NCBI RefSeq assembly: GCF_035046485.1 | Contig: NC_085136.1 | Coordinates: forward strand, 82,849,734-82,913,733 | DNA: 64,000 nt | From: Aedes albopictus | Lineage: Eukaryota > Arthropoda > Insecta > Diptera > Culicidae | Direction of reading: 5' to 3' | Shown here: positions 11,548 through 22,464 of the stretch, in pieces | How positions within the stretch are numbered: position 1 is the first letter of the stretch | How the letters are laid out: every line of letters begins with the position of its first letter | Program-made: the position numbers and the translations under genes | Notes under the pieces: model-generated | What the model saw: only the letters and a program-made list of their open reading frames with translations | The model's database searches: none | What the model was told of the DNA's origin: nothing

Positions 11548-12769
11548 ATGTGTTCTTTTGTCTGGTCGACTGATCCGGTGGTGATTGTCGGCAATACGAT
11601 ATCTTCAGACCATAAATTATTTCGATTGAATGAGGTGGATTTTACTGTGGAGCTGTTTCCATAAGGCTTTGGTTGGAAGTAAATATCAATTGACTTGGCA
11701 GGTCGATAAATCAAGTATCCGTTGTAGTGTTGTGAAGACCAAGTAAGCGGATCGTTTATTTAAGCGACGAGAGATTCTAGCGAATCACTTTCCGAATCAT
11801 ATCTGATTTTTTTTAAATTACTGAATTCTTGCTTTTTCAAACTGGACTCATTATAGTCATTTTTTTTTCAATTTGCAGATGGCCTGGCCATGCAAAGCTG
11901 GGTATTCTTTTCAAACGATACATTTCTCCACTGTCACATTATCTGAAAAAAAAAACAAAAAAGTTAACTGAACCTCCACCATAAACATTCCCGGAACATC
12001 AAAGTATCAACGTCAAAGTTAATTTCCTCGACATCATCGCAATAGCAAGACACTTCTTCCGCGAAGCTCACTGTAAAGAATTTCTCCAGCACTGCTACGC
12101 TTTCTCAACTTTTACCTTTCGACGACCCCAACCACCGCCGCATCGCTCCGTCAAGTGTTGCTTCTTTCTATTTCAATAAGCTGCATGTATATTCCACGTC
12201 AGTGCAGATTGTTGTCACACTGTCAATGGCTCGTGCAAACAGTCAACGTCGTCGTGGGGGAACAGCATCCGGTCTTTGCTGCGAACATGCGGCGCAGATT
12301 GGCGGTGGTGGTGGTAGTTTTATTTGAAAATGTGAGTCGGTTCTCACTATCTATTCGCATTAGTTCACAAAGTAGAACTGTTATTCAAGTAGTGATGTTT
12401 ACCTTCTAAAGTTCTCAATAAGCATCTCATGACTTTTGAGGAGCATTCTATTTTATTTATTTGTTGATTTACATTTTTTGAGAGTATGGTGTATTGAACT
12501 TCTCACCTTATTGGATTCTTCGCTCTACAACACTTTATGGAATCTCAAACGGCAGAACAACTAAACAGTGAGAAAAAATGTCAAGGAATGAGTAAAGATC
12601 GAAAGAATAATCGAATTTGGTAATATGTACAGGACTAATGCTTTATGAAATATGATACAAGAATAGATTTTCTCGGGTTGTTCTCCGTTGGTTACTTCTA
12701 TGCGGAAAAAATCCATTTACAGTCAGAATCTTCTTTTTCTACTTTAACATTAAACACGAGTCAATTCAC
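11548..12769. other. Unclassified, apparently low-copy DNA
   Basis: No recognisable domain. The frame at 12155-12409 has a hydrophobic N-terminus and an ANMRRRLAVVVVVLFENV segment, but no family match that I recognise. The LINE at 12770 begins without a clear boundary duplication. Confidence 0.35.
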
Positions 12770-14880
12770 TAAGATAGAGAAGCGAAGGAACGCCAAAGCC
12801 GCGATGGAGCGAGCGAAAACACGAGAAGCCAAGGCCGTAGCCAGTCAGCGTTATTCGGCTCGCGAGAAGGAAGTGAAACGCTCTTGTAGACGGAACAAGA
12901 GAGCGTGGGCGGACTCCCAAGCTGACGAAGGCGAGAGAGCCACAAACACCGGCGACATCCGTCTGCTCTACGATGTCTCACGTCGCCTTAGTGGGACGAA
13001 GATGAATGCTACGATGCCCGTGAAAGACACGTCTGGAAAGTTACCGACCGACCCGGCTGACCAGTTGAAACGCTGGTTCGAGCACTTTGGAAACCTTTTC
13101 CAAGTATTGGCCACGCCATCAACACCTCAGAATGATTCGCCAAGGGTTCGACGCATTACCCGTGTCAACATCGAAGCTCTATCAGTGCATGAGATAGAAA
13201 CAGTCATCCGTAGCATGAAATCGGACAGAGCCCCAGGGGTCGATCGCATATCAGCTGAGATGCTCAAAGCTGACTCCGTAGTATCTGCACAACTACTGCA
13301 TCAATTATTCTGCAAAACATATGGGAAACCGCGACATTTCCGGCCGACTGGATGCAAGGCGTCTTAGTGAAGGTACCCAAGAAGAGTGACCTGACTGTAT
13401 GCGATAATTGGCGGGGCATCATGTTACTGTGTATCGTTCTCAAGGTCATCTGCAAAGTGATCCTTAACCGGATACGGGAGAAGATTGACGCAACTCTCCG
13501 ACGGCAGCAAGCAGGATTCCGTGCCGGACGATCCTGTGTGGACCATATTGTCACGCTCCGTATCATTCTGGAGCAAATCAATGAATTCCAAGAGTCTCTA
13601 TATCTGGTGTTGAATGATAACGAAAAAGCTTTCGACCGTCTCAATCACGGAAACATGTGGGAAGCCTTCAGGCGCAAGGGTCTCCATGAGAAAATCATCG
13701 GCTTCATTGAAACACAGTACAGGGCATTTTCGTGCAGAATACCGCACAACGGTGTTATGTCCGATCCCATCCGGGTCGTTGCTGGAGTGAGGCAAGCATC
13801 ACCGCTACTGTTCCTCATCGTAATCGGCGAGATCCCGGTAGGTGCGGTTGACCGTGAACTAAATCGTGGATTGCTGCGGCAGCCCATTACCAAGGAGCAC
13901 CTAAATGACTTCGAATTGGCTGATGACGTTGCTCTCCTAGTTCAATGGCGCTCTGATATGCAGAGTAAGCTCAATGATCTTGCCAATCGCTCCTCAGCGG
14001 CAGGTTTTACCATCAACGTCAAACAGACCAAATCGTTGGATGTAAACACGGTCAACCCTTCCAGCTTTACGGTAGCTGGGTAATCAGTGGAGAATGTTGA
14101 AAGCTTCCAATATCTTGGTAGCCAAATGGCGGCCGATGGCGACACCAAGATCGACAAGGGTGCACGGATCAAGAAGGCGAGGGCTGCTTTTGCGCGTTTA
14201 AGAAATGTATGGAAAAACAACCAGATTAGTCGACGCACTAATATCCGAGTTTTTAACTCGAACGTGAAATCTGTGCTGCTATACGCCAGTGAAACCTGAT
14301 GTGTATCAGTGAAGAACACCAACGGCTGCAGATCTTCATCAATAGATGCCTGCGGTATATAATTCGTCCACGGTGGCGTCACAATTGGATCTGCAAACTT
14401 GGAGCTCCATCGTCGATGTCATCAAAAGCCGATAGTGACAGAAATTCTGGAGCGAAAGTGGAGGTGAGTAGGCCACACTCTACGCAGGGGCGGAAACGAA
14501 ATCTGCAAGCAAGCGTTAAGCTTTCAGTACACGCTTTGCCAAGTGTGCAAACTTTTCCGCACGCATCAATCAACAGAAAAGCATACACTTGACATTTCAG
14601 ATGTTTTATCAATGTTGAGATCGCTGTTGGCATGTTGGATTATGTGTGCGGAAAAATTTGCACACTTGGCAAAGCGTGTACTGAAGGCTTTAGATTGGAA
14701 CCCAGCAGGACATCGCAGCAGAGGCAGATCCAGAGCGTCATGGCGACGCAGCCTCAATAACGAAATCAAGCAAGTCGAAAGAAATTTGACCTGGCCACAG
14801 GTCAAGGCGATGGCTGGCAATCGCCCAGGATGAAAATCTTTCAATTAGGCCCTCTGCACCACCGTGGGTGCCCAGGACTG
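12770..14880 (+). pseudogene. Broken RTE-like LINE, reverse transcriptase part
   Basis: This is a 5'-truncated non-LTR retrotransposon ORF2. The frame starting in the linker region (ERRNAKAAMERAKTREAK, from 12780) runs to about 13320. It then continues in another frame with VPKKSDLTVCDNWRGIMLL, AGFRAGRSCVDHIVTLR, AFDRLNHGNMW and the catalytic box ELADDVALL near 13917. A frameshift lies at about 13320. In-frame stops sit at 14081-14083 and 14297-14299, both at positions where the sister copy reads through. A MITE sits at 14519-14689. The endonuclease part is absent. The sister copy on the minus strand at 51.4-58.9 kb also has LADD, so the leucine before ADD is a family trait. The clade name is my inference. 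Confidence 0.85.
14519..14689. mobile_element. MITE, 171 bp, 3-bp TTA duplication
   Basis: Long inverted ends: agctttcagtacacgctttg on the left, and the reverse of the right end reads agccttcagtacacgctttg. They continue through ccaagtgtgcaaa on both arms. TTA flanks it at 14516-14518 and 14690-14692. Taking it out restores the LINE frame through the residues QALDWNPAGH. Confidence 0.85.
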
Positions 14881-15242
14881 AAAGTAAGTAATTAGAAAGT
14901 CTCAGGTGTGTTAATTGGAGTCTGAGGGCGTTTGAGGTGGTTTTCAGAGGCTCTCGAGAAAGTTTTGAGAATTTTTAGTGGGTTTCAGAGGCCTACAGGG
15001 CTTTTCTGGGGTATTTTCTAAGGTTTTGTAGGGCCTCAGGTGCGTTAAAGGAGCGTGTTGGGGAGTATCAGGGGATTTTTGAAAGCATTTCACAAAGTTT
15101 AGAAGGATTATCATCAGTTCTTAGAAGCGTAACAGAATACCGCAGGAGCGTTTTGGGGGTTTGTGAGGGTCTGAGATGCATTACAAGGGGACAGAGGAGG
15201 TTTCAAGTGGTTTCGGTGGAATATTAACCCGTTTACGCCCAG
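14881..15242. repeat. Degenerate gtttcagagg-type repeat
   Basis: Loose repeats of ggttttcagaggc, gggtttcagaggc and cctcaggtgcgtt. Related decayed DNA occurs at 19986-20286 and 61626-62100. No gene is seen. Confidence 0.5.
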
Positions 15243-15296
15243 TGATCTATTTATAGATCAGATGCCTCGAACGCCCAGTGATCTATTTATAGATCA
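15243..15296. repeat. Two copies of a perfect short palindrome
   Basis: TGATCTATTTATAGATCA occurs at 15243-15260 and again at 15279-15296, each preceded by cgcccag. Each copy is an 8-bp stem with a TT centre. Confidence 0.8.
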
Positions 15297-15932
15297 GTAA
15301 CTTTTGCGATAACTGCGGAGAATAAAGTGTTTTGGAAGACTGGTGTCTTCAGCAAAGTTGTTGATGAGATCAAGCACTCTCCGATAGTACATAATTTAGT
15401 ACGTATTTGCTCCAGTAGATGGCGCTAGTGATCATGAAACATTGTACTTTAATAGGTGTTTCGTCAACAACCATTTCCAATACCGTTGCGCTCGTATCAT
15501 GAGAATCTAACTACATAAAAAATGTTTGTCTTTAGCAAAGTTGATCAAGACATCAATAGCTATCCGATGGTGAACTAGTTGGTTCTAGGTTTATTCGTTA
15601 GGTGGCGCTAGTGGGTCCTAAGAAATTTAAATCTCTGTATCTCGAGAATCCGACTACATAGAAGAATTCTGTCTTTGGCAAGATTGATCAGGATATCAAC
15701 AGCTATCCGACAGTGAACTAGTTGGTTGTAAGTTTGTCCGCTAGGTGGCGCAAGTGGACTCTAAAAATTCTGAATTTCTGTATCTCGAGAATTCGACCAC
15801 ATAGCAGAATTTCAGAATTTCGTCTTTGACAAGTCGATCAGGACATCACGAGCTAACCGATACTGAACTAGTTGGTTCTAGGTCTTTCCACTAGGTGGCG
15901 CTAACGCGTCATAGAAATTCTTAACTTCTGTT
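15297..15932 (+). repeat. Satellite of ~145-bp monomers, left part
   Basis: The monomer carries gaactagttggttctaggt, ccgctaggtggcgctagtg, aacttctgtatctcgagaat and ttcggcaaagttgatcagga. The anchor gttggtt occurs at 15579, 15721 and 15871. The copia element interrupts the array at 15933. Confidence 0.8.
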
Positions 15933-16583
15933 TGTTGGGAATATGTATTTTGTGCATTCGAGCACCCCTCGTAATCAAGACAACCGATGTGTAAAGATAC
16001 ACCGTGAACATGTTTTATGTTGCTGAACATTGTTATAAGCCATTTTACGAGACGTTTCAGAACAGCTGATCGCAGCAGCGGCGTCAACTGACAGAACTCC
16101 ACGCACGTTTGTTTTGCTGGAATATCGCGTAATTTTTGAAAAGGTACTTGTTCAATAAATTGGAGATATGCTAAATTTGAGCCAAAATAGGCTCAAAAGC
16201 TGTCGTAAAAGCAATACAAAACTCAATAATTAATCAGGAATTTTTTTCGTTGCGATTCACTCGTTAACTTGCGAAAAAAAATTAAATAAAAATTTCTAAT
16301 TACGGTTTTAGCCAGTTTCAAAAACTACGCTTGACTTGCGCGCAGTCATTAACCATCATCAACCGGATGATGATTGAAAACGTAAACATCAGAGCGCGGA
16401 GTTCTGTCGTTTGACTAGCCTCATAAAATAGACTATTGTTTAAAGTCTTCAATGTAAATATAGAATAAATTCATTCGTTCGTGATCGTCACACTGTAAGC
16501 AAGTGTTTCACTTTTACTCCGGTCCGGAAAGCTTCGCTCCTCGTCCTGCTGTTGTGTAGTTCCGCTGTGTGATAGCTCCAACA
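15933..16583 (+). repeat. 5' LTR of the copia element, split by a MITE
   Basis: Without the insertion at 16037-16433 and one copy of TAT, it is 251 bp, the same length as the 3' LTR. Sequence identity with the 3' LTR is high, with scattered differences (for example tgctgaac versus tgtcgaac). Confidence 0.9.
16037..16433. mobile_element. MITE, ~397 bp, inside the 5' LTR
   Basis: It is absent from the 3' LTR, so the boundaries are firm. TAT flanks it at 16034-16036 and 16434-16436. The ends are weak inverted repeats: agccattttacgagac against gtctattttatgaggc. There is no frame. The superfamily is unresolved. Confidence 0.8.
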
Positions 16584-16587
16584 GGCT

Positions 16588-17373
16588 ATGGGTCCAGGTA
16601 TGGACGAGAAAGTGAAAGTCGCCGCGTTCGACGGGTCCGGATTCCATAACTGGAAGTTACGGATGGAGACCATTCTCGACATGCACGGTTTATTGGATTG
16701 TGTCCACCGGGAGATCGTCGAGATTAAAGAGTTGCGTGAGATGGCCGACGATTCCGCGCAAGTGAAAACCGAGAAGAAAAGGCAAATGGCTGAGCAAAGT
16801 GCCGCGGATAAAAAGTGCAAAGCGATTATCGTTTTGACCATCGCTGATAATCAGCTTGAACTTGCGAAGGACTGTGCGAATCCGAAGCAAATTTGGGACA
16901 CGCTGAAGGCGGTGTTCGAGCGTTGTGGTGTTGCCGGCCAGTTATTCATTCGGAAACAGTTTCTCCGGTTAAAATATGAAGAGGGGGCTGAAAGTGATTT
17001 GCCGGAATATTTATTGAAATTTGATCGGTTGATTCGCGAGTTGAAGGAAAGCGGTGCGGCAGTGGAAGAGGCTGATGCAATTTGCCATTTGTTGCTGACA
17101 ATGCCTGCGTCGTTCGATTCGGTGGTGAAGGCCATCGATACGCTTCCCGGTGGTGTGACACTGGCGTTCGTGAAGAAGCGGTTGCTCGATGTGAACCTGA
17201 AGAAGAATCTGTTGGCCCCTGTGGCCGAAAATGAGCGAGAAAGTGAGGGTGTTGCCATGACGACCAGGCATGTGTGGAGAACGTTGAAGTGCTTCCGGTG
17301 CGGTAAAATCGGACACAAGCAAGCCGACTGTCGTGTGCGTTTGCAGGGAATCCGAGTGAGTACGAAGTTGTGA
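16588..17373 (+). pseudogene. gag: copia gag-like frame, 261 codons
   Basis: The protein would form the capsid of the retrotransposon particle in the cytoplasm. The N-terminal half has FDGSGFHNWKLRMETIL, typical of copia-type capsids. Near residues 236-249 is the zinc knuckle CFRCGKIGHKQADC with spacing CX2CX4HX4C, which binds the genomic RNA. The frame opens at an ATG only 5 nt after the LTR, leaving little room for a classical primer binding site. It ends at a tga shortly after the knuckle. The downstream protease is in another frame, so a frameshift separates two parts that copia elements encode as one polyprotein. Confidence 0.85.
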
Positions 17374-17420
17374 AACGTCGAAACAGTAAATCTGACATGG
17401 TGGTTGAATAAAAACGTACC

Positions 17421-18217
17421 TTGGATCGTGCGGACGTTTGCTTCATGGCGTCGCAGGAAGAAAAAGAAGAGCTGGGGAAAATGCAGTGGTTCCTAGACTC
17501 TGGTGCGACGGACCATATAGTGAAGGATCCCAGTTTCTTCAAAGTGATGCGATGTTTGGAGCAGCCGGTGCAAGTGCTTGTTGCGAACGGCGAGAAGATG
17601 GCAGCGGAATTTTGTGGTGATGTTGTGTGCTTTGCTGACGTCGGCGGAAAAATGAAGAAATGTACAGCGAAGGAAGTGTTGTACCTCCCCGGATTACGGA
17701 GTAATTTGTTTTCGGTGAATCGTGTGGCGAGATCCGGGTTGCAGGTCCACTTTGCCGGCGACAGAGTAGAAATAATAATAATAAAAAGACACAACACCGT
17801 CTTCAACCAGAGGTTGCACAAACTGAACATTCACTAACATTAGGCAACGGACAACACGGAACACCCAGTGGATCAGTGGAAGATTTTTCGTTTGACGAAA
17901 AGTTTCCTTCGGCTGGAGCGGGAATCGAACCCTCACTCCGTGAAATAGTGAAGAAAGAAGATGTTATGGCTGTCGGGCACTATACAGGTAGGCTGTACGA
18001 GTTGGATGTTTGGTGTGAATGCAGGCGACGTGATGCGGATGCGGCCATAGTGAGCGTGAAGGATGCGGAGAACCCGAAGATGGCGCTGAACGGGAAGAAT
18101 GTGATGAAGTCACGAGAATTACAAGAAAATAAAGTGCAGAGCAAGGCAGGAAAGCGGTTAAGAACGAGAAGAAAAAGTAGAAGTAGTATAGAGAAAGTAT
18201 CGTTGTGGACGATATAG
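17421..18217 (+). pseudogene. pol: copia protease and pre-integrase remnant, split by a SINE
   Basis: FLDSGATDHIV near 17490 is the active site of the copia aspartic protease (DSG). VLYLPGLRSNLFSV follows at the usual distance. The frame is then broken by the SINE at 17775-17941. After it, GHYTGRLYELDVW is the start of the pre-integrase zinc-binding region. From about 18020 no integrase or RT motifs follow. The sequence runs instead into a basic stretch (KRLRTRRKSRSS) and a stop. This indicates an internal deletion of most of pol. The upstream and downstream parts are in the same frame if the SINE and one TSD copy are discounted. Confidence 0.85.
17775..17941 (-). mobile_element. tRNA-related SINE, 167 bp
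   Basis: GAAATA is duplicated at 17769-17774 and 17942-17947. On the minus strand it starts with a tRNA-like B box (ggttcgattcccgct) and ends with an att-type tail (seen as aataataataata on the plus strand). It lies in the copia protease region. Confidence 0.85.
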
Positions 18218-18496
18218 TGTATTGTATAGGTAACGGGGTTGCCTAGTAAGACAAAACTGTTTTTAAATGTTTGACCTTGTTTTGTGACGATTGATGTTTG
18301 AAAAGTTATGGACTGTTTTGACATTTAATGTTGTGTAAAAGAGAACTGTTGTTGTGTATTGGTGTGATGAATTTTGAAGAGCCAAATTTGGCGATCTGAC
18401 CTAGGAAATGAATGTTTTGTGATGATTTGGACTATTGATGATAGGATCTGTGATATTTGTTAGAAAAGTTACTCGGGATGTCGACCTGAGAGGGGG

Positions 18497-18747
18497 TGTT
18501 GGGAATATGTATTTTGTGCATTCGAGCACCCCTCGTAATCAAGACAACCGATGTGTAAAGATACACCGTGAACATGTTTTATGTTGTCGAACATTGTTAT
18601 TGTTTATAGTCTTCATTGTAAATAAAGAATAAATTCATTCGTTCGTGATCGTCACACTGTAAGCAAGTGTTTCACTTTTACTCCGGTCCGGAAAGCTTCG
18701 CTACTCATCCCGCTGTTGTGTAGTTCCGCTGTGTGATAGCTCCAACA
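18497..18747 (+). repeat. 3' LTR of the copia element, 251 bp
   Basis: It starts tgttgggaatatg directly after a purine-rich tract (gagaggggg at 18488-18496), the expected plus-strand primer. It ends gctccaaca and contains aataaa at about 18625 as a possible polyadenylation signal. Confidence 0.92.
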
Positions 18748-19985
18748 CTGTTTCCTAACAACCAGACTTCAAAGAACAATTTTGTCTTCGGCAAAGCTGA
18801 TCAGCACATCATGAGCCATCCGATAGTGAACAAGTTGGTTCTAGGTTAATCCACTAGGTAGCGTTAGCGACTCCTAAAAAATGTAAACCTTTGTATCTCG
18901 AATATCCGACTACATAGAAAAATTTCGTATTCGGCAATGTTGATCAGGACATCAACAGCTATCTGATAGTGAACTAGTTGATTGTAGGTTTGTACGCTAG
19001 GTGGTGCAAGTGGCCTTCAAAAATTCTGAACTTCTGTGTTAAGGGACGCGACTTCCTCGGAAGAATGAGAAACTTCTCGACAGCAGCTTTGTGGTTTTTG
19101 CAGCTTCAAGACTGCAATTTATTTACGTTTATGTATAATGTTTAAACAGATTATAAATAAAATATAGACTTACATTCTAGTTTCATCGATATATCTTCGA
19201 GGTGCGACTCTCCTAACTATATTCCGATATTTCATGGACTGCTACTACGGACTTGACTAAATTCAATACTGTCCATTCATCGACTATCGCAGTATCTGAC
19301 AGTTCTATCCTCTATGCAACTCTCATACCTATTCAAACGCATAAGCAGTGAGCAATGGAGATCTTGGGACTCACTGAACACGGAAGGAAATTATTTTCAA
19401 TTTTTAACTTCTGTATATCGAGAATCAGACTACATTGAAGAATTTTGACTACATAGAAGAATTTCGTTTTCGACAAGGTCGATCAGGATATTATGAGCTA
19501 TCCGATACTGAACTAGTTGGTTCTAGACATATCCACTGGGTGGCGCTAGCGAGTCATAGATATTCTTAACTTCTGTTTCTCAACAACCAAACTACATAGA
19601 AGATTTTGTCTTCGGTAAAGTTGATCAGGACATCAAGAGCTATCCGATACTGAACTAGTTGGTTCTAGGTTTATCCGTTAGGTGGCGCAAATGGGCTCCA
19701 AAAATTCTGAACTTCTGTATCTCGAGAATCAGACTACCTAGGAGAAATTCACCTTCGCAAAGTTGATCAGGACATGAAGAGCTACCTGATAGCGCACTAG
19801 TTGGTTCAAGGTTTACTCGCTAGGTTGCGTTAGTAAGCCCTAAAAATTCTGAACTCCCGTATCTCGAAAATCAAACTACATAGAACAATTCTGACAAGGT
19901 CGATCAGGACATCGCAAGCTATCCGATAGTGAACTAGTTGATTAAAGGTTTATCCGCTAGGTGGCACTAGTGAGTTTTAGAAATT
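18748..19985 (+). repeat. Satellite of ~145-bp monomers, right part
   Basis: It continues the array broken by the copia element. Anchor gttggtt or gttgatt occurs at 18834, 18977 and onward. It is interrupted by a 369-bp insertion at 19037-19405. The last monomers fade at about 19985. Confidence 0.8.
19037..19405. mobile_element. Insertion of unknown class with 8-bp duplication
   Basis: AACTTCTG flanks it at 19029-19036 and 19406-19413, and sister monomers read straight through (aacttctgtatctcg). It begins tgttaagggacgcg and contains aataaaatatag, which recalls a solo LTR. It lacks matching inverted ends, and 8 bp is long for an LTR element. Class unresolved. Confidence 0.65.
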
Positions 19986-20286
19986 CTTAGAGGTGCTACA
20001 GATGTTTTACGGTGATTTCAAGAGCATTCAGGGTCCCCTGATTGTGTCCTGCAGTCTTCTAAAAACCACATATATTTTCCTGAAAACCCTCTGGATACCT
20101 CTGTATCGCCGCTGTTATTCCATCAACGCTCCTGTAACGTTCTAAACTCCCCTTAACTCCATTCGCTTCTTCTTTCCAGAATACCAGTCTTATTCCTTTT
20201 TTAAACATCCTAACCGTTTTGAACACCTTCAAATTTCATTCACCTTACTGAAGATACATAACTAGATTTTAACTAAACAAAGATGT
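19986..20286. repeat. Decayed repeat, no gene
   Basis: Loose ctgaaaaccctctggatacc phrases resemble, on the opposite strand, the block at 14881-15242. Nothing coding is seen. Confidence 0.4.
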
Positions 20287-20294
20287 TTCAGTGC

Positions 20295-20642
20295 GGTGTC
20301 CGGTAATTTGACCGTATGCCGTTTGGCCGAATGATGATCAAAAGAATACAGAGATGTTGTTGACATATTAACTGCCAATATTATGATCATTTGAAGTATT
20401 TCCTTAATTTAATCATAGGATATTCTTTCTAGTTTTAATATGCAGGCATTAGTTGACATTGAAATTGCCAATATTTTATCAAAGATTTTTTGTTCTTTAA
20501 ATCATAGTCTGTTCTTTCGAGTTATACTGAGACAGGGAACAGTGATATGGTCACTTGATAGCATCATTTATTTTTCGGCCAAACGGAATTCGGCCAAATG
20601 GCATTCGACCAAACGACCCTTTCGGCCAAATGATCCGGAACC
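20295..20642. mobile_element. hAT-like MITE, 348 bp, 8-bp TSD
   Basis: TTCAGTGC is duplicated at 20287-20294 and 20643-20650. The left end ggtgtccggtaatttgaccg pairs with the inverse of the right end, ggttccggatcatttggccg. The interior repeats ttcggccaaatgg. An 8-bp duplication is typical of hAT transposases. The superfamily is inferred. Confidence 0.75.
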
Positions 20643-20650
20643 TTCAGTGC

Positions 20651-22130
20651 AGCTTGTCATTCGGCCAAATGGCATACAAATCTGAATTAGTTTTTTTTTC
20701 TTTCCATGTAGCTCCCTACTTGGATGCTTTCAACTGCTGGGAGTTTGTACCTACAGGGAAAATTTTCGACTTTCAGTCCTTGGAGCGGTCAGAACTAGAG
20801 CATGTTTTCTACGCCCGACGTTTTGACGTTCTTCGTCTGGTGGCTTGTTTTTGTTAATTTTCGTCAAGCTTTTGGTTTTCATCAATTTCTATTTTACTGG
20901 ACAAAACGGAAAAACTAGGCAACGGTGCCCGCTCGAAAGACTGAAAGCCGAAAAAGGTTCCCGGAGCTACGTTCAAATAACTTAATATATTTAAGATCTA
21001 AGTTGAAAGAACTTGAAAACTTCATTTCAATTCTAAGTACTGCGAAAACATTACTGCCACAGTATGATTGCTGCATCCTTTGCCATACTTACAATGAATT
21101 CCTTCCATTCGATTCTAAACTGCAGAACCACTTTTCCAAACAAAGTGGATCCCATTTTGCCGTATAAAGCAAATCAAATTGCTTCTAATATTTCAGCATG
21201 CATTTGTGTGACATAAAAAGACAGAGCACACAAACCCATTACGCTTGTTAGTGGAACATTTGTTTATCTAGTGTGCATGCTCACAGTTCCGAAGAATTTC
21301 CGCGGAAACTATCTTCTTGTACCGTTCCATTCCCATCCATGTGAGGTATTGGAAACGGAGCAGAGCCAACTAGAAACCGTAACCCGTCGTCGTCGTCGTC
21401 ATGCACGTGCTCGACGACGGTACATTTGCCCCATGAAACGACAGAACTTTCCAGCTGAGTTACAACAACAACAGCGATTTCTGTGCAAACGTAGTTTCCC
21501 ATCCGAGTGCAAACTGTGTGCTGTTGGTGAAGACGTCGTCGTCACCGGGTAGAACCAAGAATTTACCGTGCTCTGCACTCAGGTTTCTCTCAATGCTTAC
21601 GATCGCATGGTAGGTACCTCCATAGGTAGGTACTTGCCTGCTTATTGGAGGAAACTTGTGCTTCACAAGACGCTCTTTCAGTGGAGAAGGGTTTGATGTT
21701 ACCCAGTGAGTTCCAAGGAAAAACATTTTTGGATACAGTAGATATTTTGCTTAAACTTTTCCAAGGTTTTCTGCAGGTTGAACTAAGAAACAATAAGGAC
21801 AAACGTCTTGAAATCTCGCTTCAACAGTGCATCAAAACTTCAAATGCATAAATCTCAAGAAGAAAGCTCCAAACGATAGTGCATATCATTATTTTGTTTT
21901 TGCTCACTTGTTATAAGCTTAAAATAAGAAGCTCAGGTGTGCTGGTTTTGTTTTCGAACAGATTTGTGCGATCAAAATCGTGAGTAGGTGCCAAAGTCGG
22001 CCATTGTGGCGGCCATTTTGGGATTCTAACAAGTGTGTCCTTAAATGGGCCTATTCAGAAATTTGATTAGATCTTCAAGAAGTTTTTTAAGAAAAGCTAC
22101 CGGAGGACTTGAAGGAATCTGTAAAGCCAA
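20651..22130. other. Unclassified stretch with several short frames
   Basis: I recognise no gene. The 80-codon frame at 20925-21167 (begins MPARKTESRKRFPELRSN) and overlapping frames on both strands at 21270-21850 show no known domain. The arginine run near 21385 comes from a cgt repeat. This may be low-copy DNA. Confidence 0.35.
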
Positions 22131-22456
22131 AAACCCAGATTAATCCACCTAGTGGTGATAGTGCCTTTCTCGTTGAATATATACTCATGATCATTCCGTC
22201 GACGCAATTAATCTTGCCTTAGAGTCAGTGATCAGCCCCAAAGCTCTGTGCTTTGATAACGGATGAGAAGGAGGAAATTCTCATATCAGCGATCTGAATT
22301 TCTACGAATTTCTGAATCCCGAGAATAGATTATTTAGAAAAAACGAGAATTTTATCAAAATCATCATCGAATTGGGGCACTTTTTCCGATGTTATGTTCA
22401 ACGTGTAGACAGAGCTGAAAATATCAGTTCTCTCAGTTGACTGCTTGACAAGCTAG
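22131..22456 (+). repeat. Probable left end of the gagaaaggca repeat family
   Basis: ccacctagtggtgatagtgc followed by ctttctcgtt at 22150-22185 is, in inverse form, like the family end gtacgagaaaggc at 3316 and 32391. It may start the same repeat family. This is based on a short match only. Confidence 0.4.
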
Positions 22457-22464
22457 GATATAAC

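Larger units (their letters stand above)
15933..18747 (+). mobile_element. Deleted Ty1/copia LTR retrotransposon
   Basis: Two LTRs, each starting tgttgggaatatg and ending gctccaaca, flank a 1.9-kb interior. CTGTT is duplicated outside them (15928-15932 and 18748-18752), a 5-bp TSD as expected for LTR integrase. The interior keeps gag with a CCHC knuckle, an aspartic protease and the start of the pre-integrase region. Integrase, reverse transcriptase and RNase H are missing. It cannot move alone. Later insertions are a MITE in the 5' LTR and a SINE in the protease/pre-integrase region. Confidence 0.92.

Noticed and set aside
12645..12770. N-terminal extension of the first LINE frame
   Set aside because: The frame opens upstream of the LINE by chance. 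The sister copy shows LINE homology only from about 12771.
21271..21552. Arginine-rich 93-codon frame
   Set aside because: The RRRRRHARARRR segment comes from a cgt trinucleotide run, and overlapping frames exist on the other strand.
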